From contig OX459100.1 of the NCBI GenBank assembly GCA_949775045.1, positions 8,095,194 through 8,159,193 on the forward strand: a stretch of DNA of 64,000 bases. Direction: 5' to 3'. This DNA is from Metridium senile (Eukaryota > Cnidaria > Anthozoa > Actiniaria > Metridiidae). The notes below the pieces were generated by a model. That model did no database searches, was not told where the DNA came from, and saw nothing but the letters and a program-made list of their open reading frames with translations. Shown here one piece after another: positions 33,386 to 45,800 of the stretch (position 1 is the first letter of the stretch; each line of letters opens with the position of its first letter). The translations under genes were made by a program, and so were the position numbers.

Positions 33386-33520
33386 ATTATAAATCTTTGT
33401 TACTACCACGTAGTATTATAGATTTATTTTATTGTCACCAAGCTTTCGGACTTAGCGTCCGTCTTCAGGGCATGAATGAGCTACTTTATTTACATGCGAG
33501 TAACAAAGATTTATAATGAC
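33386..33520. repeat. foldback repeat with hammerhead-like motif
   Basis: Ends ttataaatctttgttac and gtaacaaagatttataa. The antisense interior reads CTGAAGA, stem GGAC/GTCC, GAAAGC. Confidence 0.55.
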
Positions 33521-33580
33521 AAACACACAAAGGCGTTTTAGATTTTCCCAATGTAGTTGTTATATGTAGTATGTACTTAC

Positions 33581-33684
33581 GTATTTGCCTTCTATAAAAA
33601 TACTTCCACCACTACTCCCACCGACCACTCCAACTCCAACACCAAATAGAGGCTGGGCGTATCCGTTGGCTTGAATGGTTGCAT
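33581..33684 (-). CDS. adhesion GPCR exon E14, module 3 segment 4
   Basis: Acceptor tttttttttag; donor TAC|GTAAGTAC, phase 1 to 0. Reads ATIQANGYAQPLFGVGVGVV then GGSSGGSIFIEGKY. Same length (104 nt) and motif as E4. Confidence 0.85.
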
Positions 33685-34027
33685 CTAAAAAAAAAAAAAT
33701 AATAATTAAAATTTAATAAAATGACCTACAAAGTACGCAAGATACCCAATAATTAAACAGAGGAGTGTCCACTGGAAAAAAATACCAACTTCTAAAGTAT
33801 AGGAGTAGTTTGTAAATAGATATTCACATACAATATAATATCGTCATTTTTAGCTATTTTTTCCCTAAATTTTATTATTTTTTATTGTTTGTGGGCTGTG
33901 CCAGTAGCATGGACGGTATGTCCCGTTTTGCACACAGCCTTTTGACCATTTTTTCTCTTTCTGTTATGATATTACTATATAATTTATGTTGTCAATATGG
34001 TCAATAAAGCAGTTAAAAATATACAGC

Positions 34028-34306
34028 TATTTCAAAAAACGTAGAATACTGAATAGTGCATACTGAATAGTGCATTGCAAGACTGAAATGCATTCTGGGT
34101 CATGTAATATTGTTTAAAGTAAAATAAATGATAATTAGTTATTTTATTCTTAGTGCATTCCATTCAAAACAATATACAAGCTAGTTACAGGGGGTAATTA
34201 TCGCTGTAGATGTATTATTTACTATGAATCAATGAGACCCACAATGCCCTTTGGTCTTGGAATGCACTATTCAGTATTCAACGTTTTTTGAAATGGCTGT
34301 ATAATA
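34028..34306. mobile_element. foldback MITE, family F, copy 1
   Basis: atttcaaaaaacgtagaata, then ctgaatagtgcat on the left; gtattcaacgttttttgaaa on the right, with cccacaatgccctttggtct. A second, interrupted copy is at 63440-63885. Confidence 0.82.
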
Positions 34307-34369
34307 ATATATATTTTTACAACACTTGTGTGAATTCTCGCGCGCTGATTGGTTAATTTACCGTGATCA

Positions 34370-35036
34370 ATAAGAGGACAGACACACTGTGCTCACGTCA
34401 TCATGTCACACAACACTCGAGCAGAATTGAGGGAAAGTTTGTTAGCGACAAAGTTTTTTCATAAAAAAGGATTTTAAAAACAAGTTTATGGATAAAGTAT
34501 CAATGGAAATTACTTTTCTGTAAGTAGAAAATGTTAATAAATGTAACTATGCTGTCATAGAGTTGTTGTCGTTTTAATTTTATGGCTTTTTCAGTCTTTT
34601 TGACAAATTTTCACTTACAATCAAATCGGTAGTCTTTTCAACAAAAACGTGCTCAAAATTACATTTTGGATGAACAATACCATTCTTTCAGGACTGATTT
34701 GAAAAGCTTAGAATGTTATACAAAGGTTAGACATATCGAGTATTGTGTAATCTTCTATATGATCAGTTCTTATGGTTTTTATGGATAATCGGCCATGTTT
34801 GACGTTCTTGTACATTTTTAACTTCATTTAGCTCTCTGAAGACAAACAGTACACTGTATTTCTGTATAAAAATAGGCTTATTTCTTTTTTTCCGACTGAA
34901 AAAAAGATCATTTTCGTAAATTGTGAGATTTTCCGTAGCTTCAAGAGAAACCATTGATGCGTGACAAATTCGTCATTTTTCGTCCTTTAACTTACATTTT
35001 ATTTTTTGAACATTTATTTTGGTTTGTGTTGTAAAA
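34370..35036. other. unassigned intron stretch
   Basis: AT-rich intron sequence without exon signal. It contains aataagaggacagacacac, which is shared with the adjoining palindrome. Confidence 0.4.
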
Positions 35037-35223
35037 AACAAATTGCACATGGATTTTTCGTTGTCTGTCCTCTTATTGACACACTCTTGACGTCATAAAA
35101 TGTTCAAAACTTTGCAGTGAAACCCCTCGCTACGCTCGTGGTTCCACTTGAGTTTTGAACATTTTATGACGTCAAGAGTGTGTCAATAAGAGGACAGACA
35201 ACTCAAAACCATGTGCAATTTGT
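35037..35223. mobile_element. foldback element
   Basis: gttgtctgtcctcttattga, then cacactcttgacgtcataaa on the left, inverted at the right around a short loop. Confidence 0.85.
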
Positions 35224-35224
35224 T

Positions 35225-35650
35225 AAATATACAATGTAAATGGATTTACATATTATTTACAAAGATGAAGAAATGGTGGTATAAATATTTACAAGGAATT
35301 TACAAACTATTTACATAGTTTTGAAGAATTCACATACTATGTAAATGTACCTTGATCTTGTAAATCCGTATTTACAGTCTATTTACAAACTATTCACATA
35401 CTATGTAAATGTACCTTGATCTTGTAAATCCGTATTTACAGTCTATTTACATACTATGTAAATGTACCTTGATCTTGTAAATTCCTATTTACAGTCTATT
35501 TACAAACTATTCACATACTATGTAAATGTACCTTGATCTTGTAAATTTGTATTTAGAGTCTATTTACAAACTACTTACATACTATGTAAATAAACCTTGA
35601 TCTTGTAAATTCCTATTTACAGTCTATTTACAAACTATTCACATACTAAT
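35225..35650. repeat. tandem repeat, ~60-64 bp unit
   Basis: About six copies of atgtaaatgtaccttgatct, tgtaaatccgtatttacagt and ctatttacaaactattcaca. Confidence 0.88.
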
Positions 35651-35933
35651 ATGGAAGTTGATGGCTTTTTTCCAGTGATGTCGTTTAGAAATATTATTAC
35701 AGTCGAATACTCCAACAGGACACTTTCTTTAACATCTTGTATCACAACCAATCACATTACAACATTTAGTTAAATGTTTGCAATCAGCCAATGAGGTAGC
35801 ACATCTATTTATATACTACGATATGATTGGTCTAAATCCACCTATTGTATAAATATTCGAATGTGATTGGTTAACGTTATACAAGTGGTCGCAGTTGGTG
35901 GTACACACTGTATGTATGTTTAGTTGTACGTAC

Positions 35934-36011
35934 CAATTGTGAGGTTCTTCTTTGATGTGATTCTAATGGCGCCTCCGCCACATCCCACAATTCCAGAGTT
36001 ATTGGATGTCC
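35934..36011 (-). CDS. adhesion GPCR exon E13, module 3 segment 3
   Basis: Acceptor tttgtattttag; donor ATTG|GTACGTAC, phase 1 to 1. Reads TSNNSGIVGCGGGAIRITSK then KNLTI. The GGGAI(R/E)I motif is shared with E3 and E8. Confidence 0.85.
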
Positions 36012-36039
36012 CTAAAATACAAACCCAATATTTGAATAT

Positions 36040-36376
36040 GTTAGTCACTTCGTAGCCACTTCGAAGCCATTCCGTAGCCACTTCGTAGCCGCTTCGTAGC
36101 TAGTCTGTAGCCAGTTTGTAGCCACTTCGTAGACATTCCGTAGCCACTTCGTAGCCGCTTCGTAGCCAGTCTAGTCTGTAGCCAGTCTGTAGCCACTTCG
36201 TAGCCAGCCACTCCGTACCAAACAAACAAACAAACAAGCAAACAAGCAAACAAGCAAACAAACAAACAAACAAACAAACAAGCAACCAAACAAACAAACA
36301 AGCAAATAAACAAGCAAGTAAATAAACAAACGAGCAACCAAACAAACAAGCAAGCAAATAAACAAACGACCAAGCA
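36040..36376. repeat. 16-bp tandem repeat followed by (CAAA)n array
   Basis: agccacttcgtagccact-type units to about 36210, then caaacaaacaagcaaacaag to 36376. They fill the E12-E13 intron almost from splice site to splice site. Confidence 0.9.
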
Positions 36377-36402
36377 ACGTTTCAAACCAATGTTTGGGTT
36401 AC

Positions 36403-36546
36403 CTGTGCTTCCACCAGTAAATTTCAACGGTTTTACGTCATACACCCTGCCATATATGACACCACGTTCTTCTTTAAAGAGACCACCCCGTCCACCATGA
36501 CCACCCCCAGCAGCGATACTAGGATACCCTTTACCAGGTCCCGATC
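36403..36546 (-). CDS. adhesion GPCR exon E12, module 3 segment 2
   Basis: Acceptor ttttgtttgtag; donor ACAG|GTAACC, phase 1 to 1. Reads SGPGKGYPSIAAGGGHGGRG, GLFKEERGVIYGRVYDVKPL, KFTGGST. GGGHGGRG and the terminal GGST align with E2. Confidence 0.86.
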
Positions 36547-36662
36547 CTACAAACAAAACAACCAATCAGAATATCATATGCAGGTGAATTCTATTCATTG
36601 GATAAACTTTATTCGTATGGTACTGTAACCAAACTTTTCCTTGGAAGAAATGGTACACCTAC

Positions 36663-37004
36663 CGTATATTCCTTGGTTCTGTTTTGCTACACAGTATCCG
36701 CCCATGAACCGACTCTCTCCTGCCACCGTACTGCTATCCAGGACAAACTCTGCACCAAGATACATGCCCTGTGTACTCTCAATAGACAAGGCGTGTTGTC
36801 CAGACAGTCTTACAACAGCAGACCCATTCACGATGATCGGTGTCTTGAAATGGAAGGTACAGGTATCATTGAGCTTGGTTCCATGTTGAGAGTATGCGAT
36901 GCTGTTCTTGGATATTGTTTTATGTGACCATATACACTGTGTGGTGTTGATGAGTAGACTGCCATCTTGGATGAACTGAGCTTGGTAGGATTGCTTGGCT
37001 GAAA
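36663..37004 (-). CDS. adhesion GPCR exon E11, module 3 linker domain
   Basis: Acceptor ctaatgtttccag; donor TACG|GTAGGT, 113 codons, phase 1 to 1. Contains LLINTTQCIWSHKT, NDTCTFHFKTPIIVNGSAVV, RLSGQHALSIES and MGGYCVAKQNQGIYG. Aligns with E1 and E6 (CTF.F ... hydrophobic strands ... GG...QNQG). Confidence 0.87.
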
Positions 37005-37044
37005 CTGGAAACATTATTAGATCAAAGAGAGCTAACATGGTATG

Positions 37045-38470
37045 ATGATAATTCTGATGATGATGGTGGTGATGAAGAAGATTACGATGATGACGAAGAT
37101 AATGATGACGGTGAGGATGATGTTGATGAAGAAGATTATGATGTTGATGACGAAGATTTGTACCGCCGCGAAAATGATCCCCGCCGCAATAATGATTCCC
37201 GCCGCAATATTGATCCCCGCCGCAATAATGACTCCCAAGTCGCCGCAAAAATGATCCCCAAGGAATTATGAACTTGGACAACTCGTGATCGATGGAGCAT
37301 GGACTATTTCTATATTTTTCCATGCATTTATCATCATATATGTGAATCCCTTTTTGTGTTTTCGTTTAATATTCGTTTCTCTTTTCTTTTTGTTTGAGTT
37401 TTTTTGTGTCATGAAGTGTTAAATATAACGCGTTTTAGCTATCATTTCAAAAGTTATTTTATATATTGAAACTCATTATCTATATACTGACTTTCATCTT
37501 CGTTATCTATGTAGTGCTGTATTTTATCTTTTTTGTACTATTTTTGAAGTCTCAATAATTTCTGTGTAGCTCATGTAATCAACTACATAGTTGGAGTTTC
37601 AATTCAAATGATATCAGGGTTATCTGTTAAGGTCAAGCTAGTAAAAGAGTTAAACGAGATTAACTTCGCTTCAACAATATGTGAGATCAAATTCAAGTTT
37701 GACCAATTTTTAAAGCGGTCTCGTCATAGAAATATTAAATTAAAATCAATTATTTGTAGTAAAGACAGTTTTTATCAAGCAATCCCCATTGTCGCACAGT
37801 AGTTAGAAGTGATGATATAATAGGAGATTTGTGGAATTTTATGACAACCTCAACAACTATGATTGTTCTATAAACATATCCTGGTCATCTTTGTCCAAAG
37901 TACTTTGCTCATTTAACTCCCAGTGATAATATCAACATGAGCGAACAGCAGAAGAATGGAAATGTTATATAGTTTAAAGAAGTCCATACTACAAGGCCTC
38001 CTACAACGATGTCCAGAAAGGAATCCACGAGGTAGAGAATGAAATTTGATATGTTTGTTTTAAATGTGACATGCTCCATCGATCCCGAGTTGTCCAGGTT
38101 TATCATTTCCATGGGGATCATTATTGCGGCGACTTGGGAATCATTATTGCGGCGGGATCAATATTGCGGCGGGGATCACTTTCGCGGCGGTACAAGATTA
38201 TGATGATGACGAAGATACTGATGATGTTGGTGAAGATGATGAAAAAGATTACGGAGACAATGATAATTCTGATGATGATGTTGATGATGATAATGATAAC
38301 GATGAAGAAGATGGTAATGAAGAGAGTTATGACGATGGTGAAGATTATGATAATCCTAATGATAATGACGGTGATGGTGATGAAAATGAAAATAATGATG
38401 ATGATGATGATGATGATGATGATGGTAATGATAATGATAAAAAATCAGTATTTCTTTTACAGCGTTGATA
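37045..38470. mobile_element. large foldback element with ~135 bp arms
   Basis: The left arm (37045-37290) has a GAT-rich part, then ccgccgcaataatgattcc-type 18-mers, then gaacttggacaactcgtgat. The right arm (38070-38470) is the inverse (catcgatcccgagttgtcca, gatcattattgcggcgac) followed by a GAT array. About 0.8 kb of unique AT-rich sequence between the arms has no recognisable coding content. Intronic. Confidence 0.75.
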
Positions 38471-38567
38471 ATGACAGTTTTCCTCTATACAATTACTAAA
38501 AAGACATCCATAACATTGAACACTATCGAAAACATAAAGTACATCGTTCAAACACAATTAAACTTAC

Positions 38568-38733
38568 CAATTATATTAACAAAACCACTACAACCGCCAG
38601 TAACATTATATTTAGATTCACACAAGCCTTCCATATCAATATCACTTTGGATCTGTATGACACCACCACAAGCAAGTCTTTTACCCTTGGTTGACGATGT
38701 GGCAGACAGATAAGCTGTGCTCTTTAGATGCAC
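38568..38733 (-). CDS. adhesion GPCR exon E10, module 2 final segment
   Basis: Acceptor ttcaaatccacag; donor ATTG|GTAAGTTT, phase 0 to 1. Reads VHLKSTAYLSATSSTKGKRL, ACGGVIQIQSDIDMEGLCES, NVTGGCSGFVNII. Equivalent to E5/E15 but the Gly run is reduced to CGG and four cysteines are present. Confidence 0.82.
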
Positions 38734-38789
38734 CTGTGGATTTGAAATAAATCAATGAATGAATGTCTGGATGGATAGACTACTTGAAT

Positions 38790-39600
<811 letters not shown>

Positions 39601-39681
39601 TAATGAATGAATGCACGGTTGGATAAATGGATGGATGGATAAATAAAGAAATGAACCCAAAGTGTGTTATATCATAAATAC

Positions 39682-39764
39682 CTTTCTGCCTATTAATCGA
39701 ATAAAGCCCCCCATGGCTCCTGCTTTATCAGTATTTGATGAACCATCCGCAATGATACTCTTAC
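39682..39764 (-). CDS. adhesion GPCR exon E9, module 2 segment 4
   Basis: Acceptor gtttttcttcaag; donor AAG|GTATTTAT, phase 1 to 0. Reads KSIIADGSSNTDKAGAMGGF then IRLIGRK. Shorter than E4/E14 (83 against 104 nt). Confidence 0.82.
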
Positions 39765-39784
39765 CTTGAAGAAAAACGATATCA

Positions 39785-40440
39785 GTATCAGCATTATCGT
39801 CTTCTTCTTCTTCCTTATATTATCACCAACTTCTTCTGTGTCATCATCATCATCTTCTTTGTCATCATCATCATAACCATCACCGTCATCATTATTATCA
39901 TTATTGTCATTGTCGTCTTCTTCCTCTCATATCATCCCCGTCTTCTTCTTTGTCATCATTATTAACACTACCATCTTCAACTGTTTCATCATCAGTGCAT
40001 TATCATCATCATCATCTTCTTCTTCAACCTCATCGCCATCATTATCATCATCACTTTCTTTCATCATTATTGTCATTTTCATCACCATCATCGTCATTGT
40101 CACCATTATTATCATCATCATCTTCTTTTTCATCATCACATCATTTTCATCACCATCATCAATAACTTCTTTTCTTTTATTATCATAATCATCAACATCA
40201 TCATAATTAACTTCTTTTCTTTCATCATCATCATCATTATCATCATCTTCGCTTACTTCGTCAAAATCATCTTCATATCATCACAATCATCTTCATCATT
40301 ATCATCATCTTCGCTTACTTCGTCAAAATCATCTTCATATCATCACCATCATCGTCATTATTATCACCATCTTCGCTTTCCTTTCTTTGTCATAATCATC
40401 TTCATATCATCATCGTCGTCGTCACCATCACCTTCCTTCA
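39785..40440. repeat. ATC/TTC-rich array
   Basis: catcatcatcttcttct-type repeats, including a duplicated block cttcgcttacttcgtcaaaa. Intron E8-E9. Confidence 0.9.
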
Positions 40441-40461
40441 ATCCTGTCTATGCTGACTTAC

Positions 40462-40533
40462 CAATAACAAGATCTCCATGTTCAGCTTTGATTTCAATGG
40501 CTCCACCTCCTTTAACATCCACACCTTCGGCAT
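40462..40533 (-). CDS. adhesion GPCR exon E8, module 2 segment 3
   Basis: Acceptor ctttattcatag; donor ATTG|GTAAGTCA, phase 1 to 1. Reads AEGVDVKGGGAIEIKAEHGD then LVI. Confidence 0.83.
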
Positions 40534-40644
40534 CTATGAATAAAGAACATACAATGAGCTTCAAGGCAAACCACAAGCAGGCAGCTAAGGTCAAGTCCTG
40601 CACCTAGACTACTAACACCCCTGCCGGGAAAACAAGACTCTTCC

Positions 40645-41005
40645 AGGACTCTGCCCCCCAGGCGATGCACTCGGGAGGTAAGATGACGGGGAGGTCCGAC
40701 GTATTTTTTTGGGTTGACAATTTTCGTTCTGGGTATTATTTTGGGGTCAAGAGACCTGCCATGTATTTTTTTAGGTCTTAAAAAGAAACCCGTATTTTTC
40801 TGGGATTTCACATCTCCGAGTTCAATTTTTGTTGCGATCCGTGTATCAGAAAATTATTCGTTTGAATTTGTTTCAGCAAGGCGTGAGTTCCGTAAAGAAA
40901 CATACTATATACATACTATATACATACTATATACATGCAATATGAAGCTCCGTCGGATCCCCCCGTCATTTTACCCCCCGAGTACATCACCTGGGCTCTG
41001 CCCGG
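40645..41005. mobile_element. foldback element
   Basis: The left arm (ggcgatgcactcgggaggta, then agatgacggggaggtccgac) is matched by the inverse (gtcggatccccccgtcattt, then taccccccgagtacatcacc). An internal catactatatacatactat tandem lies near 40903-40935. Confidence 0.78.
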
Positions 41006-41118
41006 CAACTCTTCAATGAATTGCCACCTGAAGCTCGTTCAATTAGACCTATCACTGGCTTCCTAAAAACTATTAGAGAAATACTCTATAAGAAAGCAGC
41101 CGAAAGACTTAATAAATA
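41003..41118 (+). pseudogene. fragment resembling a non-LTR retrotransposon C terminus
   Basis: The plus strand reads LFNELPPEARSIRPITGFLK then TIREILYKKAAERLNK and a stop. LP-x-x-x-R-x-x-x-(x)-F-K near the end resembles the tail of LINE ORF2 proteins (W-N-x-L-P ... F-K-x-x-L). Only about 37 codons, no reverse transcriptase core nearby. Assignment by motif only. Confidence 0.35.
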
Positions 41119-41280
41119 AACTCATATATGATATAAGAACCGTTTTATTGTAATGTAACTGTAATCTTTTCCACCTTGCAAATCAATTTATGGTATTCTA
41201 ACTGTGTTTACGTAGCCTTTCCACCTTATAAACCGTCATTATTATTATTATTATTAATATTACATACAAGATTGGCTGAC

Positions 41281-41373
41281 CTTTTATTTTATTACAAACA
41301 CTTCCACCAATCAGAGCGTCGAAATCGTAATCGTAGAGACCTGTTGCGTTACAGTTTGTCACGTTTCCTGGAC
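41281..41373 (-). CDS. adhesion GPCR exon E7, module 2 segment 2 (shortened)
   Basis: Acceptor atatttggtcatag; donor AAAG|GTCAGC, phase 1 to 1. Reads PGNVTNCNATGLYDYDFDAL then IGGSVCNKIK. The GGGHGGRG half found in E2 and E12 is missing (93 against 141-144 nt). Confidence 0.82.
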
Positions 41374-41404
41374 CTATGACCAAATATGGTTGTTGGTAAA
41401 TATT

Positions 41405-41799
41405 GTATATGATGATCATAATTATGGTAATGATGATAATGATGTTAAAGGTGATGATGATGTTGATGATGGATATGATGATAGTTATGATATGATGATG
41501 GTTATGATATGATGATGGTTATGATGATGGAGATGGTGATAATGAAGATAGTCATGATAATGATCATGATGGTCATGATATGATGATTATGATGATGGTC
41601 ATGATATGATGATGATTATGATGTCGTGGATGATTATTGTCATTATCGTAACTATTCATTCATTCATCCAATATTCTGCTGTTTCTATCGCAAAGATCCC
41701 TAATTTTTTAAGTAATGGCGAATGTGATGATATTAAATGTGATGATAATGATGATGATGATATTAAATGTGATGATGATGATGATGATGATATTAAATG

Positions 41800-41833
<34 letters not shown>

Positions 41834-41875
41834 ATTAAATGTGATGATGATGATAAATGAATGAATGTATGATGC
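41405..41875. repeat. GAT-rich array
   Basis: atgatgatggttatgatatg units, then gatattaaatgtgatgatga units, interrupted at about 41640-41710. Confidence 0.9.
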
Positions 41876-42279
41876 TGATGTAAACGTTGATAATAATGAC
41901 GATGATGACACGGCAACCAGTGACAACCGATGATGATTCATCATGATGTGGGATTCATCGAAAAAAATGGAGCAGAGCTTTAACATTGAAAGAAATATAA
42001 TGCGAAGCTGAAAACAAATATTCTGCACAGAATCCATACATTAAAAATATGATGGTGTAAAATCGTCTTTCGATGATACATATATAAGCTATGATAACAA
42101 TGTTCCACCTAAAAGGGGTCAACGACAAGGTCCCAGATGCCCCGAGGTCATTTCGAACACTTAATCGATCAAAGCTTCCGTCTGGTGTGGATTATGACAT
42201 TTTACGATTAATGAGCATATTAAATGGTTTTTCATACTATAAAAAGGCTTAGCAGTTGTTAGTAGTTGGTGATATCCAT

Positions 42280-42690
42280 GATAGCACCATGATGGTGATG
42301 ACAATGTCCATGATGATGATGACAATGTCTATGATGATGATGACAATGTCTATGATGATGACAATGTCTATGATGATGACAATGTCTATGATGATGACAA
42401 TGTCTATGATGATGACAATGTCTATGATGATGACAATTTCTATGATGATGATGACAATGTCTATGATGATGACAATGTCTATGATATGATGATGACAATG
42501 TCTATGATGGTGATAATGTCTATGCTGATGATGACGACAATGTCTATGGTGATGATGATAATGTCTATGGTGATGATGACAATGTCTATGATGATGATGA
42601 CAATGTCTATGATGATAGCACCATGATGATGATGACAATGTCCATATATAGTGATTATGACAATGTGATGGGAACAGTAGTGATGAAACA
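42280..42690. repeat. 15-18 bp minisatellite (GATGATGACAATGTCTAT)
   Basis: About 20 copies of tgatgatgacaatgtctatg. Intronic; the frames are artefacts. Confidence 0.93.
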
Positions 42691-43014
42691 CCCACCCTAT
42701 TTTACTTTCACTGTCTCATGCGATGAGAGTCAATGTTGTCAATGACAGTAACATGATATTTTTATTACCAGCGGTGACTAAAATATCCGTAGTTGAAAAG
42801 AGTATCGTGGCACATTAGTACAGACGTACAGCGTGGGCAGAGATATTCAACTACAAATACTTCCGAAAAGACCATATAATTTGTGACAGACTTACAAAAT
42901 GGTATAAAATGTGTCTACTTATTGTTATGTCAATTCGGCTTGACCAAGATAGATAATTAATTAGAATATATAACCTCGACCTACTACAGCTGGTTTGAGT
43001 TTATTTTGCATGGT

Positions 43015-43625
43015 TATCTTACTTTTTGATTGTCTGCTTGCTTGTTTATTCGTTTATTCGTTTGTTTGTCTGCTTGCTTGTTTGCTTATCTACTCGCTTG
43101 TTTGTTTGTTTGCTTGTTTATCTGCTTGTTTATTCGTTTATTCGTTTGTTTGTCTGCTTGATTGTTTGTTTGTTTGCTTATCTACTTGCTTGTTTTAGTT
43201 GTTTGTTTGCTTGTTTATCTGCTTATTTATTCGTTTGTTTGTTTGTTTGTTTGTTTGCTTGTCTACTTGCTTATTTGTTTGCCCGCTTGTTTGTCTGCTT
43301 GTTTATTCGTTTGTCTGCTTACTTGTTTGTTTGTTTGTTTGCTTATCTACTTGCTTGTTTGTTTCTCTGCTTGTTTATCAGCTTGTTTATTCGTTTGTTT
43401 GTCTGCTTGCTTGTTTGTTTGTTTGTTTGCTTATCTACTTGCTTGTTTGTTTGTTTGCTTATCTATTTGCTTGTTTGTTTGTTTGCTTGTTTATCTGCTT
43501 GTTTATTTGTTTGTTTGTTTGCTTGTATTCTTGTCTACTTGTTTGTTTGTTTATTTTTTGTTAATTCATTTGTTTGATTATTTGTTTCATTGCCTGCTTT
43601 ATTGTCTGTTCGTTTGCTCGCTTGT
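43015..43625. repeat. (TTTG/CTTG) tetranucleotide array
   Basis: tgtttgcttgtttgtctgct-type repeats. Cys/Leu/Val-rich frames are artefacts. Confidence 0.93.
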
Positions 43626-43954
43626 TTTGCTATGTTTCTTCGTCTATTTGTCATTTCTGTCTGCCCGTCTCTCTCTAGCTACTATGTTTAGCTACTTGAT
43701 CTAAACGCAATTATCGCGACATCTCATTGTCTAATTGATACTGGGCGAACCCGAGCTTCAACGTAAACGCTTCACTGAAACAGTATTTCACTGGAACAGC
43801 AAGAAGCCTCATTGTTCCAGTGCCCTTTAATCGACTGACACCACAAAGATCTTTTTATATAACCTCAATATTTTCAAGTCTGTGAAAGAGTGTCACGGAA
43901 GACTTCTGACATAAAGTTGATATAAGAAGAGAATTATCTTTGTTTCAACGTATC

Positions 43955-44245
43955 ATCATAACAATGATCATAATAATCATTATGATGATAATTGTGATAG
44001 TGGATTGATAATGGTGGTGATGACGATGATGATAATGATGATAATAATTACGATAGTGATGATGGTGGTGGTGATTATGATGATAATGGTGGTGATGATG
44101 ATGTTGACAATGATGATAGTGATAACGATGATGATAATGGTGGTGGTGGTGGTGATGATGATGTTGATAATGATACTATGATAACGATGACAATAATGGT
44201 GATTATGATGATGTTGATAATGATTCTATGATAACGATGACAATG
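43955..44245. repeat. GAT/GGT array (intron)
   Basis: gatgatggtggtggtgatta units with a duplicated gatgatgttgataatgat(t/a)ct block. Begins about 30 bp from the E6 donor. Confidence 0.9.
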
Positions 44246-44275
44246 GAGATACCAATGATAATAATAACAACACAC

Positions 44276-44596
44276 CTTGATTCTGCCCTTGTAAAGTATG
44301 CACACCAAAGCCTCCAAGTATCCCTCCAGTCAGTTTAATATCCGTCATGATTTGAACATTGCCATTCTTACTAACGATTCGGAGAGAATGATTCCCAACT
44401 ACGGTAAGAGTTGCTCCACTCCCAATATGAACAGACGAATCGAATTCAAACGTACACACTTTGTAAGGGACGGTCATTTTATCGTCAGGGGTACGGAATG
44501 TGCGGTTTGACGTGAAGCCTTTGTGCAGTAATAGTCCCAGCCATTTCATAGTGCATTCTGTCGTATCGATGTCCAGGTTTCCAGTATTGAACAGGA
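44276..44596 (-). CDS. adhesion GPCR exon E6, module 2 linker domain
   Basis: Acceptor cttcatctttcag; donor CAAG|GTGTGTTG, 106 codons, phase 1 to 1. Contains LFNTGNLDIDTTECTMKWLG, YKVCTFEFDSSVHIGSGATL, TVVGNHSLRIVSKNGNVQIM, GGILGGFGVHTLQGQNQ. Same two-cysteine pattern (T-E-C, V-C-T-F) as E11. Confidence 0.86.
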
Positions 44597-44725
44597 CTGA
44601 AAGATGAAGAAAAACGCTTTGTTAAATTGTGATGACGATGATGGTGGTAATGGTGGTGGTGGTGGTGATGATGATGACGATGGTGGTGATGATGATGATG
44701 ATGATGATGATGGTGGCAATGGTGG

Positions 44726-45018
44726 CTGAGTTCCCTGCGCCATCTTAAAAGGTAGGGGGCCATAGAAGCGAGACACACGTTGAGTTTACAAAGATAGAAA
44801 CCTTTTAACACCTTACGGGACGTCAATTATTCACGTGTCTCTATCGTTGCAAGCTCAATGTTCGTCTCGCTTCGATGTCAGATTTTTCATTTTTTATTAC
44901 ATTTGTACCTTTGTTTACAATAGTGTATATTTCATAAAACAAATAAATAATCATATAATCTGCTTCGATGCAAAGGCCCGGCTACTTTTCAAGATGGCGC
45001 TGCAGGGAGCTGTGAAGG
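44726..45018. mobile_element. foldback MITE, family C, copy 3 (interrupted)
   Basis: Ends gagttccctgcgccatctta and caagatggcgctgcagggag. An about 85 bp AT-rich insertion at about 44879-44962 follows cttcgatg, and the arm then resumes with cttcgatgcaaaggcccggc. Confidence 0.82.
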
Positions 45019-45511
45019 AGACTAGTGCGGTAAACCGGCGGGCATAACAACTGGGTCGGTAGTCTTATCTTATCTTCCTCCACGTCTCACAACAACGCAA
45101 ACAGCAACGACAGCAATTCAAAACTTGTTGAAATTTTCATTATCTCGCTACCACAAACGATCATCGCCGATTATCAAATGTCAGCACGCACAAATCTGGT
45201 AAAAACACCATCTGTCACGCTCGTTAGAACTACAAATGGAACCATAAGCTAACTGACAGAGCTTTTATGTCTTCAAGTGTCACATTTATAGCGCAAAGAC
45301 GCAACGGCGTGGCGAGAATAAAAAGATTTTGGAGATTGCGGTTTTTGGTGTAGCAAGCGTGGGAAGTCAGGTTGTCAAGTTATTCTTCTAATTCAATTAA
45401 AACCGAGAAATACTTTTTTGTGATTTTGTTAATTTATGTTTATTTTACGACGATGATTGTAAGCCGGAGTTTAAGGTAAATGTTCCCTCCTACTTCAGCA
45501 GGGATTACAGG

Positions 45512-45800
45512 AAGTACCTCTTTTACTCCGACAAAGGGCTAATTAAAGCTCGAAACGTCAGTAAAGTTAAGTCAGCATTTTTTACGGTGTTACAAATTTC
45601 ATTCTATTACCTATCGTTTATATCAAACACCGACGCAGCCTATACTAGTTTACTCGCTAGTTTCATTCTATTACCTATCGTTTATATCAAACACCGACGC
45701 AGCCTATACTAGTTTACTCGCTAGTTTCATTCTATTACCTATCATTTATATCAAACACCGACGCAGCCTATACTAGTTTACTCGCTAGTTTCTATTTCTG
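45512..45800. mobile_element. dispersed repeat family B, copy 3 (internally triplicated)
   Basis: gctcgaaacgtcagtaaagt, then tttttacggtgttacaaatt, then three tandem copies of ctattacctatc(g/a)tttata, aacaccgacgcagcctatac and tagtttactcgctagtttc. Confidence 0.82.

Noticed and set aside
43026..43704. Cys/Leu-rich 180-codon frames
   Set aside because: Product of a TTTG/CTTG tetranucleotide array, not a cysteine-rich protein.
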